Positions 33,457 through 41,242 of a stretch of DNA of 55,229 bases are shown here, one piece after another. How positions within the stretch are numbered: position 1 is the stretch's first letter; each line of letters opens with the position of its first letter. This stretch comes from Anaerolineae bacterium. GTDB taxonomy: Bacteria > Chloroflexota > Anaerolineae > Aggregatilineales > Phototrophicaceae. The stretch spans positions 1 through 55,229 of the forward strand of contig JAUZRW010000032.1 in the NCBI GenBank assembly GCA_030950085.1, read 5' to 3'. The translations under genes were made by a program, and so were the position numbers. The notes beneath the pieces are model-generated. The model made no database searches, was not told where the DNA came from, and saw only the letters and a list, made by a program, of their open reading frames with translations.

Positions 33457-34599
33457 ATGACCAACCCGATACGTTTTTTTTCTGGGATTGTTTTTGTACT
33501 CACATTAGCCGCTTGTGGTAGCAATGTTGTCCCGACACCAACAGTCCCACCGCGCCCAACAGCAACACCCTTCTCAATACCTTTGCCGGATGTCCCCACT
33601 GTTATTCCGGTAGGGTTTAGTGAAGAGAATCCACTGCGACTCGTGATTGCAGCAAGTGATACAGATACGGCTGAAGATTTAGTCGGTGAACTCGAATCGC
33701 AATTAGCAGGACGAACAGCACTCAGTTTGGAAGTCAGCATTGCTGATTCACAATCCGGAGCCCTCGCTGCGGTCTGCAATCCGACAAGTGGACAAGTTTC
33801 GGCGGCATGGATTGATGGTTTAACATTAATTGGCGCATTCGGTCAAGAATGTGGTATCCCTGTCTTACAGATTCAACGCGGAACAGGTCGCAATGCTAAA
33901 ACAGGTGAATCGGGTGTACTGCTTTCCAACTTGGAAGCCTTAGAAACTTCTAGCCAAGATACAGGTCTGGCAATTGTGGCGGATAATACCTTCTGTCGCA
34001 CGACATATACCGATTTGTACTCGTGGGTTATCCCAACCATGATGTTACGCGGGGCTGGTTATGATATTGCTGATTTGAATGATGTTGATGAATATGCCGA
34101 CTATGACGAATTACTTGCCGAGGTTAGTACAGGAGCGTGTACAGCGATTGGTTTGCCGCAAACGGTGTGGGAAGATTATGCTGCTGCTGATGATGACGAA
34201 GAAGATGATGATTCTCTCGCAGAAACAGTGCGCCTTGTAGAAACATCAGCAGAAATCCCATATGGTGTACTGATTATGCCATTTGCAGTTTCGCTGGATG
34301 CCATCAACCAAGTCACAGAGGCACTGCTGGCAGTCGATGCCTTGTTTGGCGAAGCTGAAGTTATCGAAACACCCGAAGCTGACACAACTGTTGAAGTTGA
34401 GGCAACACCCCAAGCCACGATTGATGCTGAGGCAACCGCAGAAGCCACGATTGAAGTTTCCGATGAATCTGACCTTAATGGGCAACTAGCCGCATTTTTT
34501 GGTGAGGGCATCTTGATTCGTGTCGATGTCAGTGATTTTTCTGATTTGACTGAATTTATGGCAGCAAGCGGTATCAATTTTGGGCGAATAGGCGATTGA
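33457..34599 (+). CDS. Lipoprotein with periplasmic-binding-protein-like domain
   Basis: 380 residues. The signal peptide ends FVLTLAACGS, so a lipid-anchored Cys is expected near residue 16; a Pro/Thr-rich linker follows. RLVIAASDTDTAEDLVGELE opens a domain with the logic of type 2 substrate-binding proteins (PhnD-like: ALAAVCNPTSGQVSAAWIDG, NTFCRTTYTDLYSWVIPTM, IPYGVLIMPFAVS). An insert rich in Glu/Ala/Thr (about 300-345) precedes a short C-terminal part. No permease or ATPase is adjacent, so a transport role is doubtful; ligand sensing is an alternative. GGGGG precedes the ATG; an open extension to 33322 overlaps the preceding gene and is rejected. Confidence 0.7.
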   Translation: MTNPIRFFSGIVFVLTLAACGSNVVPTPTVPPRPTATPFSIPLPDVPTVIPVGFSEENPLRLVIAASDTDTAEDLVGELESQLAGRTALSLEVSIADSQSGALAAVCNPTSGQVSAAWIDGLTLIGAFGQECGIPVLQIQRGTGRNAKTGESGVLLSNLEALETSSQDTGLAIVADNTFCRTTYTDLYSWVIPTMMLRGAGYDIADLNDVDEYADYDELLAEVSTGACTAIGLPQTVWEDYAAADDDEEDDDSLAETVRLVETSAEIPYGVLIMPFAVSLDAINQVTEALLAVDALFGEAEVIETPEADTTVEVEATPQATIDAEATAEATIEVSDESDLNGQLAAFFGEGILIRVDVSDFSDLTEFMAASGINFGRIGD

Positions 34600-35540
34600 T
34601 GATAGACTTAGCCATCATTATCGTTACATGGCATGTGCGCGATATGGTCTTAGATGCCTTGCAAACACTATATGCCGACTTAGAACAGACTCATCTTAGT
34701 ACACAAGTGATTGTGGTGGATAACGCTTCAAATGATGGCACTGTCGAGGCTATCCGTGTGCAATTTCCACAGGTTGATGTTATTCCTAGTGCAGAAAATC
34801 TGGGTTTTGGTCGGGCGAATAATGTTGGCATGGAGCATTTGGGCTTTGGTAGCGATACCTCTATGGATGACTTACCCAAAGCAGTCTATCTCCTGAATCC
34901 GGATACACTGACTGAATTGGGGGCAACACAAGCACTATATGATAGTCTGATGGCAGATGCCCGTAATGGCTTAGTCGGGGCGCGAATGACGTATGGCGAT
35001 GGGCGTTTTCAACATAGTGCCTTTGCTTTTCCGAGTTTGCGTCAATTGTGGGTTGAATTTTTCCCGACACCCGGACGCTTCATTGAAGGACGATTCAATG
35101 GGCGTTATCCGCAAGCCTTGTACAATGGCAAGCAAGCATTTGAGGTTGATTTTATGCTCGGTGCAACAATGATGCTACGACGTGAAGTCATCCAACAAAC
35201 GGGGATGTTTGATGAACAATTTTTTGTCTATAGTGAAGAGGTCGATTGGCAATGGCGGATTCGTAAAGCAGGATGGCGTATTTTGTGTGTTCCTAACGCT
35301 CATATTGTCCACCTTGTTGGGCAAAGCACGAGTCAAGCGAAGGCGAAATCTGTATTATACTTATGGGAAAGTCGCCTCAAATTGTTCAAAAAGCATTATC
35401 CGACATGGAAATTGATATTAGCAAAACGTCTCATCGTGCTTGGGATGAATCGCAAAATTCAGCAGGCACGTCATGATAATTTTAGCAATGACATCATAGG
35501 AACCTACCAAACGGTGCAAGAAATGGCACAGTCATCATGA
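34599..35540 (+). CDS. GT2-family glycosyltransferase (rhamnosyltransferase-like)
   Basis: 313 residues, cytoplasmic GT-A fold. IIIVTWHVRDMVLDALQTL, VIVVDNASNDGTVEAI and SAENLGFGRANNVGM give the nucleotide-sugar-binding half; LLNPDT supplies the DXD-like position; VDFMLGATMMLRREVIQQTG and FDEQFFVYSEEVDWQWR, with HIVHLVGQST, form the acceptor half. This arrangement is common in wbbL-like rhamnosyltransferases. The ATG overlaps the preceding TGA by one base and the next gene overlaps as ATGA, so the set is translated together. Confidence 0.88.
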   Translation: MIDLAIIIVTWHVRDMVLDALQTLYADLEQTHLSTQVIVVDNASNDGTVEAIRVQFPQVDVIPSAENLGFGRANNVGMEHLGFGSDTSMDDLPKAVYLLNPDTLTELGATQALYDSLMADARNGLVGARMTYGDGRFQHSAFAFPSLRQLWVEFFPTPGRFIEGRFNGRYPQALYNGKQAFEVDFMLGATMMLRREVIQQTGMFDEQFFVYSEEVDWQWRIRKAGWRILCVPNAHIVHLVGQSTSQAKAKSVLYLWESRLKLFKKHYPTWKLILAKRLIVLGMNRKIQQARHDNFSNDIIGTYQTVQEMAQSS

Positions 35541-36295
35541 CCCGATTAACAGCAATCATTCTCACATACAATGAAGCCGAAAATATTAAAGACTGCCTCG
35601 ATAGCTTGACTTTCGCAGATACTCGCATCGTCTTTGACTCCGGCAGCAGCGATGATACTGTCGATATTGCGCGGCAAGCTGGGGCGCAGGTGATACGTCA
35701 TGATTTCGAGAATTTTGCAGCACAACGTAATGCAGCATTAAAAGCTGTCGAGACAGATAGCGATTGGGTTTTATTTGTCGATGCCGATGAACGGGTTACG
35801 CCGGAATTAGCGGAAGAAGTGCGACAAGTTATCATCAATCCGCGTGCAGTGGGTTATCGTATCCCACGCTATAATTATATTTTTGGTAAACTGACAAAAG
35901 GTGCCGGATGGTATCCCGATTATCAAACTCGGTTGCTGCGTGTCGGGCGTTGTCATTATGACCCTGAACGTCCGGTACATGAAATCGTGCTATTGGATGG
36001 TGAAGAAGATACATTGCAAAATCACTTCATACACTACAATTACAAAGACATGCGGCAATTTATCGCCAAACAGCGCAAGTATGTGCAATTTGACGCACAA
36101 ATCATGTTTGAACAAGATATTAAGCCGAAACCGCAGAATTATATTTTGCAACCTCTACGGCATTTTAGCTGGCGATTCTTTGAGCTTAAGGGGTATCAAG
36201 AGGGTTGGCATGGCTTCCGATTATCGGCGGTAATGGCATGGTATGAATTCCGCAAATATCAGTTGCTAGGCGGGCTGTGGCGAAAAAAGGGATAG
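35537..36295 (+). CDS. GT2-family glycosyltransferase (WaaE/KdtX-like)
   Basis: 252 residues. TAIILTYNEAENIKDCLDSL, RIVFDSGSSDDTVDIARQAG, FAAQRNAAL and WVLFVDADERVTPELAEEV (DXD-like DAD) are the hallmarks of the lipopolysaccharide-core GT2 branch. The later PDYQTRLLRVGRCHYDPERP then VHE is typical too. The acceptor is unknown; in a monoderm cell it would be a surface glycan or glycolipid. Coupled to the preceding gene by ATGA. A hairpin follows 12 bases after the stop. Confidence 0.88.
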   Translation: MTRLTAIILTYNEAENIKDCLDSLTFADTRIVFDSGSSDDTVDIARQAGAQVIRHDFENFAAQRNAALKAVETDSDWVLFVDADERVTPELAEEVRQVIINPRAVGYRIPRYNYIFGKLTKGAGWYPDYQTRLLRVGRCHYDPERPVHEIVLLDGEEDTLQNHFIHYNYKDMRQFIAKQRKYVQFDAQIMFEQDIKPKPQNYILQPLRHFSWRFFELKGYQEGWHGFRLSAVMAWYEFRKYQLLGGLWRKKG

Positions 36296-36306
36296 CGGAT
36301 ACAAAA

Positions 36307-36328
36307 TGGGCGACTTATCAGCCGCCCA
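36307..36328. terminator. Hairpin between convergent genes
   Basis: TGGGCG (36307-36312) pairs with CGCCCA (36323-36328) between the convergent glycosyltransferase and hpf genes, flanked by CAAAA on both sides, as expected of a bidirectional terminator, though the T-runs are short. Confidence 0.5.
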
Positions 36329-36352
36329 CAAAATTGATTATCAGCTTATGTT

Positions 36353-36994
36353 CTACTCGACCTGCGGTTCAAGCACGCCATAACCACCATTGCCACGTTT
36401 GTATACCACATTCACACTATTGGTATCCGCGTTAAAGAACAAGAAGAAATTATGTCCCAGTAATTCCATTTGCTCAATCGCTTCTTCTTCGTGCATCGCG
36501 TTAATGCCCACTGTTTTGCGGCGGATAACTTGTGGCTCTAATAAATCAGCTTCCGGCACATCGTAATCATCATACAGCGAGACACCCTCTTCGGATTCTG
36601 AGGGGAGTGGTTCGGCTTGTGTCAGTTCTTCTTCTGTCATGATATAGCGGTCACGGACACGTTTACCGCGCCGCTTGCCCTTAAAACGACTGATACGACG
36701 ATACATCTTGTCACTCGCTGCAACAATCGCCGCCTTCAACGTACCATGTTCAACTTTATCCATTTTTTCTTCGGTACGTAAGATAGCACCACGGCTATGA
36801 CGCAGGGTAATCTGTGCCGATACAATATCTGGTCCACGATGGCTTTTCTGAACGCCAAGTTCCACATGAATGCTGGCGATATTGGGCATATAACGCCCTA
36901 GTTTACTTAACTTCTTTTGCACAAACCCCTCTAATTCCGGTGTGATAGTGACGTTTTCACCTCTAATCGTCAAATCCATCGTACCCTCCATCAT
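36353..36994 (-). CDS. hpf: Ribosome hibernation-promoting factor, long form
   Basis: 213 residues. An N-terminal RaiA/HPF domain (about 6-105: DLTIRGENVTITPELEGFVQ, KKLSKLGRYMPNIASIHVEL) would bind the 30S decoding region. An acidic linker and the C-terminal dimerisation domain of long HPF follow (about 150-205: VIRRKTVGINAMHEEEAIEQ, MELLGHNFFLFFNADTNSVN, VVYKR). The long form drives 100S ribosome dimers in stationary phase. AAGGAGG stands six bases before the first ATG, the best ribosome binding site of the window, fixing the start. Downstream of comF on the same strand. Confidence 0.95.
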   Translation of the reverse strand: MMEGTMDLTIRGENVTITPELEGFVQKKLSKLGRYMPNIASIHVELGVQKSHRGPDIVSAQITLRHSRGAILRTEEKMDKVEHGTLKAAIVAASDKMYRRISRFKGKRRGKRVRDRYIMTEEELTQAEPLPSESEEGVSLYDDYDVPEADLLEPQVIRRKTVGINAMHEEEAIEQMELLGHNFFLFFNADTNSVNVVYKRGNGGYGVLEPQVE

Positions 36995-37036
36995 TGTGAC
37001 CTCCTTAAAATAAAGATAAAGGTAGTCGAATAAAAA

Positions 37037-37729
37037 CTAAGTCGCAGCCGTGACAGTTATCCCATACACGGCGGTTGCACCTGCTTGTATAGCCGCTTCT
37101 GCACACATAGATAATGTCGTTCCGGTAGTCTGGACATCATCCACCAATAATAGCATTTTGCCATTGATGAGTTCAGTCTGTGCGCTAAAAGCATCATTGA
37201 GGTTTCTGAGGCGCTCCTCTCGGTTCAAACCAACCTGCGAATCGGTGCTGCGTGTTCGTATTATCGCATCTGGTAAACAAGGGCAGTTCATCAATTTTGC
37301 GACTTCAACTGCCATCTCTTGTGATTGATTATACCCACGTTCCTGATAGCGTGAGGTGTGCAATGGCACAGGTATAATGATGTCAAATGTCCAATCTAAT
37401 TGTTGGATTGTTTGGGCTAATCGCTGCCCTAACGGAATGCCTAATGTGGGTTGTCCATGATATTTTAAGGCTTGGACAGCCGATTGTAGAATTCCTTGAT
37501 GGACACCTGTTGCTGCCACAGGAATCTCTGTTTCGGTTGTGGTAATGTAGAGTGAAGTAGGGAAATTGGCAAGGTCAGCGTGGCAAATATCACAAAAGCC
37601 CGTATCGACGCGACCACAATGCACACAACTAGCAGGGAAAAGTAAATCTAGGAGTGTATGTCCAACGTTTTTTATGGCTGTGTACGAAAAAAACCCGATA
37701 CTTGTCCGGGTTTCTGCTTGTTGCGTCAT
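37037..37729 (-). CDS. comF: ComF-family phosphoribosyltransferase-like protein
   Basis: 230 residues. An N-terminal zinc-binding double CxxC (Cys35, Cys38, Cys46, Cys49) and a C-terminal type I PRTase domain with the PRPP loop LLLVDDVQTTGTTLSMC, plus the middle signature IIPVPLHTSRYQERGYNQSQ, define the ComF/GntX family. ComF is needed for DNA uptake in competent bacteria, where it acts at the inner face of the membrane. Its place right behind the tad pilus genes is suggestive of a DNA-uptake role but this is inference. GGGAAAG lies upstream of the ATG. Confidence 0.9.
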   Translation of the reverse strand: MTQQAETRTSIGFFSYTAIKNVGHTLLDLLFPASCVHCGRVDTGFCDICHADLANFPTSLYITTTETEIPVAATGVHQGILQSAVQALKYHGQPTLGIPLGQRLAQTIQQLDWTFDIIIPVPLHTSRYQERGYNQSQEMAVEVAKLMNCPCLPDAIIRTRSTDSQVGLNREERLRNLNDAFSAQTELINGKMLLLVDDVQTTGTTLSMCAEAAIQAGATAVYGITVTAAT

Positions 37730-37767
37730 AAAGAGCTTTCCCGGTGAGTAGTTTCTATATGGATAGG

Positions 37768-37798
37768 AGATAGCGTCATCTAAGCAAGAAGGCTATCT
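37768..37798. promoter_or_regulatory. Intercistronic hairpin between tadC and comF
   Basis: AGATAGC (37768-37774) pairs with GCTATCT (37792-37798) in the 93-base gap between tadC and comF. No T-run follows, so this may be an RNA-processing or partial-attenuation structure. Confidence 0.3.
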
Positions 37799-37822
37799 AT
37801 AACACTGTAACCGAGTTGAAAT

Positions 37823-38770
37823 TTAGAATGCGCCACCGCTATCGGTACTCATCACTTGAATAATTGCAGGTCCCATTAGCACAACCCACAAAGACGGGAA
37901 GATGAGCAAAACCATCGGAATCATCATCTTCACAGGAGCCTGCTGTGCTTTTTCTTGCGCCCGTTGGCGACGTTTTACACGCATTTGGTCAGATTGCACA
38001 CGCAGAATTTTCGACATACTCACACCAAGTTGTTCGGCTTGGATAATAGCTGCTATAAATGCGCTAACATCTGGCACATCCATACGGTCAGCCATCGCCT
38101 TCAGCGCATCACGCCGTATTTTGCCGAGTTGGATTTCACGCAAGACGCGACCAAAGGCAAGAGCTAATTCGTTATCCCATTTTTCATAAATCTTACCCAT
38201 CGCCGCATCAAAGCCAAGACCCGCTTCCACACAAATAACGAGTAAGTCGAGGGCATCGGGTAGTGCTTTTTGAATTTCTGATTGGCGGCGGCTAATTTTG
38301 CTCTTTAGAAGCAAAACAGGCAGCATATAGCCCAGTAGGATTCCGCCGCCTGTCCACATAAGCAATTTGACGGGCGAAGCCTCAATGGCAAAAAGCGCCA
38401 TCATCAGCCCCATAACGCCCAATCCAATTGTTGCGCCAATACGCATCAAAAAAAATTGTGTTGGGTCGGTACTCTGTCCTGCCATTTCAATCAGTCGGCG
38501 TGAATCTTCTAATTGTTTTTGGGGCGTAAAGCGCCCGACCCCATCCGACATCATCTCAATGATTGGTACTATGACACGCTCTGCAAATGATAGTTTCATC
38601 TCAACATCGGAAAGCGATTCGATAATCTCATCCTCTCCGACTAACCGACCTAAACGGTCTTCTAAGGGGTCAACACCGGTATCAACACGTCGCCCAACAA
38701 GCACCATGCCGATAACAACTGCCACAAAGCCAATCCCAAGTGTGATTTGGACAATTTGTATCAATTCCAT
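37823..38770 (-). CDS. tadC: Tad pilus inner-membrane platform protein TadC
   Basis: 315 residues of the type II secretion F family. The N-terminal helix (ITLGIGFVAVVIGMVLVG), two helices near 105-155 (IGLGVMGLMMALFAIEAS, LMWTGGGILLGYMLPVLLL) and a C-terminal helix (MMIPMVLLIFPSLWVVLMGP) flank the conserved cytoplasmic domain ALPDALDLLVICVEAGLGFD and LGVSMSKILRVQSDQMRVKR. It forms the assembly platform with TadB for the pilus extension motor. Directly after tadB with a 12-base gap. Confidence 0.92.
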   Translation of the reverse strand: MELIQIVQITLGIGFVAVVIGMVLVGRRVDTGVDPLEDRLGRLVGEDEIIESLSDVEMKLSFAERVIVPIIEMMSDGVGRFTPQKQLEDSRRLIEMAGQSTDPTQFFLMRIGATIGLGVMGLMMALFAIEASPVKLLMWTGGGILLGYMLPVLLLKSKISRRQSEIQKALPDALDLLVICVEAGLGFDAAMGKIYEKWDNELALAFGRVLREIQLGKIRRDALKAMADRMDVPDVSAFIAAIIQAEQLGVSMSKILRVQSDQMRVKRRQRAQEKAQQAPVKMMIPMVLLIFPSLWVVLMGPAIIQVMSTDSGGAF

Positions 38771-38782
38771 TTGTAGTCCCTC

Positions 38783-39721
38783 TTAGATTTCAATATCAAC
38801 GATTTTCTGGATGATAGCTGTACCCATGCCAATTAAGGCTAGACCAACACCTAACATTGGCCAACCACATTTTCGATTCTCAATCATCTGTCCCATGTAA
38901 CCGGGGGTCAGGATGTTCAAGAGGAATGCCAAGCCAATCGGCATAAAGCTAATCAGATAACCTGTATAGCGCCCTTGTGATGTCAAGACACGAATCTCAC
39001 CCTTGAGTTTGATACGTTCACGAATAGTATGGCTCACAACTTCCAAAATCTCAGCCAAGTTACCACCGACCTCACGCTGAATATTGACAGCCGTAACAAC
39101 AAAGTCAAGGTCTTCACTCTGGATACGATTCAACAAATGGTCAAGGGCATCTTCCATATCAATGCCAAGTTGCACTTCCTTCACAATGCGGCGGAACTCC
39201 GTCATAGTTGGTTCAGGAGCATCTTTGGAAATAGCTTCCATCGCCTGCATCACACTAAATCCAGACCGTAGCGCATTAACCCACAAACCGAGTGTATCCG
39301 CGAGCTGACCTTCAAAAGCATGTAAGCGTTGATTGACTTGGCGATTCACATAGAAACGTGGGACGAAAAAGCCCACTAAGCCACCAATTGTTGCTGCAAT
39401 AATGCTGCCACGCCAGATGAACAACAAAGCAAATAATGTTCCTGCCGCGACAAAATGCGACGCGAAGTATTCTGCAACGGTCAACTTGACGTTGGCGCGT
39501 TCTAATTTGCCGCGCATAGATTGTCCCCATTTGCGATTGGCAAGGACATTATTGAGCGGTTCGAGCAGAGTCCGGGCCTCATCCATTGTTGAGGAAGCCG
39601 CTACTTCTGCATCCACTTCTTCTTGTGCTTCTATCCACGAATCGAAATTATCAATCTCGTTGAGTTCTTCAAGGCGGTCATCAACACTATCACCACCAAA
39701 CATATTTCGTATAAAAGCCAT
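38783..39721 (-). CDS. tadB: Tad pilus inner-membrane platform protein TadB
   Basis: 312 residues, T2SF family. An acidic N-terminal stretch (SVDDRLEELNEIDNFDSWIE) precedes two helices (FASHFVAAGTLFALLFIW, IIAATIGGLVGFFVPRFYV), the conserved cytoplasmic segment QLADTLGLWVNALRSGFSVM and VGGNLAEILEVVSHTIRERI, and two C-terminal helices. It pairs with TadC as the pilus platform. A 97-base gap with a 10-bp hairpin separates it from tadA. Confidence 0.92.
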   Translation of the reverse strand: MAFIRNMFGGDSVDDRLEELNEIDNFDSWIEAQEEVDAEVAASSTMDEARTLLEPLNNVLANRKWGQSMRGKLERANVKLTVAEYFASHFVAAGTLFALLFIWRGSIIAATIGGLVGFFVPRFYVNRQVNQRLHAFEGQLADTLGLWVNALRSGFSVMQAMEAISKDAPEPTMTEFRRIVKEVQLGIDMEDALDHLLNRIQSEDLDFVVTAVNIQREVGGNLAEILEVVSHTIRERIKLKGEIRVLTSQGRYTGYLISFMPIGLAFLLNILTPGYMGQMIENRKCGWPMLGVGLALIGMGTAIIQKIVDIEI

Positions 39722-39773
39722 CGGTTAACTACTCCAGTAAAACCCATTTACTTGTATTGTAGTAGGAGAGGGA

Positions 39774-39799
39774 TAAGCGCGTCAATGAAGACGCACTTA
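39774..39799 (-). promoter_or_regulatory. Intercistronic hairpin between tadA and tadB
   Basis: Minus strand TAAGTGCGTC-TTCATT-GACGCGCTTA forms a 10-bp stem (one G-U) in the 97-base gap between tadA and tadB. It is followed by TCCCTCTCC, not by T, so it is not a standard terminator. A processing or stabilising site is possible. Confidence 0.4.
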
Positions 39800-39818
39800 T
39801 TGAAACCACTTCCTGACA

Positions 39819-41219
39819 TTAGCGTCGTCCAACACCAAAGATACTTGGCGGAAGATTAATACCCGCATCTTCAATGCGATCATAAAACTTCGGACGAATG
39901 CCCGTTGGTTTAACACGTCCAACAATCTTATTATTTTCGAATCCTGTTTGCTCGAACTCAAAGATATCCGACATCGTAACCATCTCACCTTCCATACCTT
40001 GTACTTCGGTGATAAATATGATTTTACGAGAGCCATCGCGCATCCGTGTCTGTTGTACAATCATATCAACAGCACTAGCTGTTTGTTCACGAATAGCCCG
40101 TACAGGCAAATCCATGCCAGCCATCAACACCATCACCTCAAGCCGAGCCAGTGCATCACGCGGCGTATTAGCATGTAATGTTGTCAATGAGCCGTCATGC
40201 CCCGTGTTCATTGCCTGAAGCATGTCGAGGGCTTCCGGCCCACGGCACTCACCAACAACAATGCGTTCGGGACGCATACGCAAGCAGTTAATAACCAAAT
40301 CACGGATAGTCACTTCACCCTTACCTTCAATATTAGGTGGGCGGCTTTCCAGTGACACCACATGTTCCTGTTGTAGTTGCAATTCAGCCGCATTTTCTAC
40401 CGTGATGATACGTTCTTCATTCGGGATAAAGCTCGAAAGCACATTGAGTAGTGTTGTTTTACCCGACCCAGTACCGCCGGATACAACACTGTTAAGCGAA
40501 CCCATAATACAGGCTCGCAAAAATTGTGCAATTTCCGGTGTCATTGTCCCAAAACGGATTAAATCTTGCACGCCAAAAGGAGTCTTTGAGAACTTGCGGA
40601 TGGTAATTGTCGGACCACATAAGGCAATCGGGCGAATAACCACATTCACACGAGACCCATCTTGCAAACGGGCATCGACTAGCGGTTGGCTTTCATCAAC
40701 ACGACGACCCAGTGGGGCAACGATACGGTCAATCACTCGCAGCACATGGTCATCACTTTCAAAAGTCACGCCAGAAAGTGTAATCTTACCGCTCTGTTCG
40801 ATAAAGATATTTTTGGGTCCGTTGACCATAATTTCAGTCACAGACTCATCTTCCAAAAGTGGTTCTAGCGGACCCAGACCGAGAATATCTGCTACAATGG
40901 ATTCAAAGAGGCGTTCACGTTCCGATTTTGACAATAACATACTTTCTTCTGCCAAAATATTGTTGAACAGTTCTTGGATTTGGTGGCGGACTTCACTTTT
41001 GCGGCTAATATCCATTTGTGGGTCTAATTCCGCCAAGAGCCGATTCTGAATCCGCGATTTCAGGTCAGAGTAATTATCGCCCCCGCCCTGTTTCTTACCG
41101 CCGCGTGCCTGAGCAGCTTTGCGGCGTGCCAGCGCAGCTTGTTTGGCGGCATCGCGACGGTCACTATTACCGTCTTTTGAGCCACCACCACCTTTATCCA
41201 TACGACGAAGTAAAGACAT
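39819..41219 (-). CDS. tadA: Tad pilus assembly ATPase TadA/CpaF
   Basis: 466 residues. A Gly/Lys/Gln-rich basic N-terminus (about 10-48) precedes the N-terminal domain (LGPLEPLLEDESVTEIMVNG) and the RecA-like motor: Walker A SGGTGSGKTTLLN (Lys254), Asp box, Walker B region RIVVGECRGPEALDMLQAM, and the His box GHDGSLTTLHANTP. It powers pilin polymerisation as a hexamer on the cytoplasmic side of TadB/TadC. All catalytic motifs are present. GGAG stands eight bases before the ATG. No separate retraction ATPase is in the window, as usual for Tad systems. Confidence 0.96.
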   Translation of the reverse strand: MSLLRRMDKGGGGSKDGNSDRRDAAKQAALARRKAAQARGGKKQGGGDNYSDLKSRIQNRLLAELDPQMDISRKSEVRHQIQELFNNILAEESMLLSKSERERLFESIVADILGLGPLEPLLEDESVTEIMVNGPKNIFIEQSGKITLSGVTFESDDHVLRVIDRIVAPLGRRVDESQPLVDARLQDGSRVNVVIRPIALCGPTITIRKFSKTPFGVQDLIRFGTMTPEIAQFLRACIMGSLNSVVSGGTGSGKTTLLNVLSSFIPNEERIITVENAAELQLQQEHVVSLESRPPNIEGKGEVTIRDLVINCLRMRPERIVVGECRGPEALDMLQAMNTGHDGSLTTLHANTPRDALARLEVMVLMAGMDLPVRAIREQTASAVDMIVQQTRMRDGSRKIIFITEVQGMEGEMVTMSDIFEFEQTGFENNKIVGRVKPTGIRPKFYDRIEDAGINLPPSIFGVGRR

Positions 41220-41242
41220 TGTGTGTACTCCAATACACTAAG

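Noticed and set aside
33457-34599. An ABC transporter locus around the binding-protein-like lipoprotein
   Set aside because: No permease or ATPase gene is adjacent; neighbours are glycosyltransferases.
40222-41049. Long plus-strand open frame (275 codons) opposite tadA
   Set aside because: It is fully antisense to a highly conserved ATPase gene and its translation is Ser/Arg/Thr-rich with no domain; a shadow of tadA codon use.
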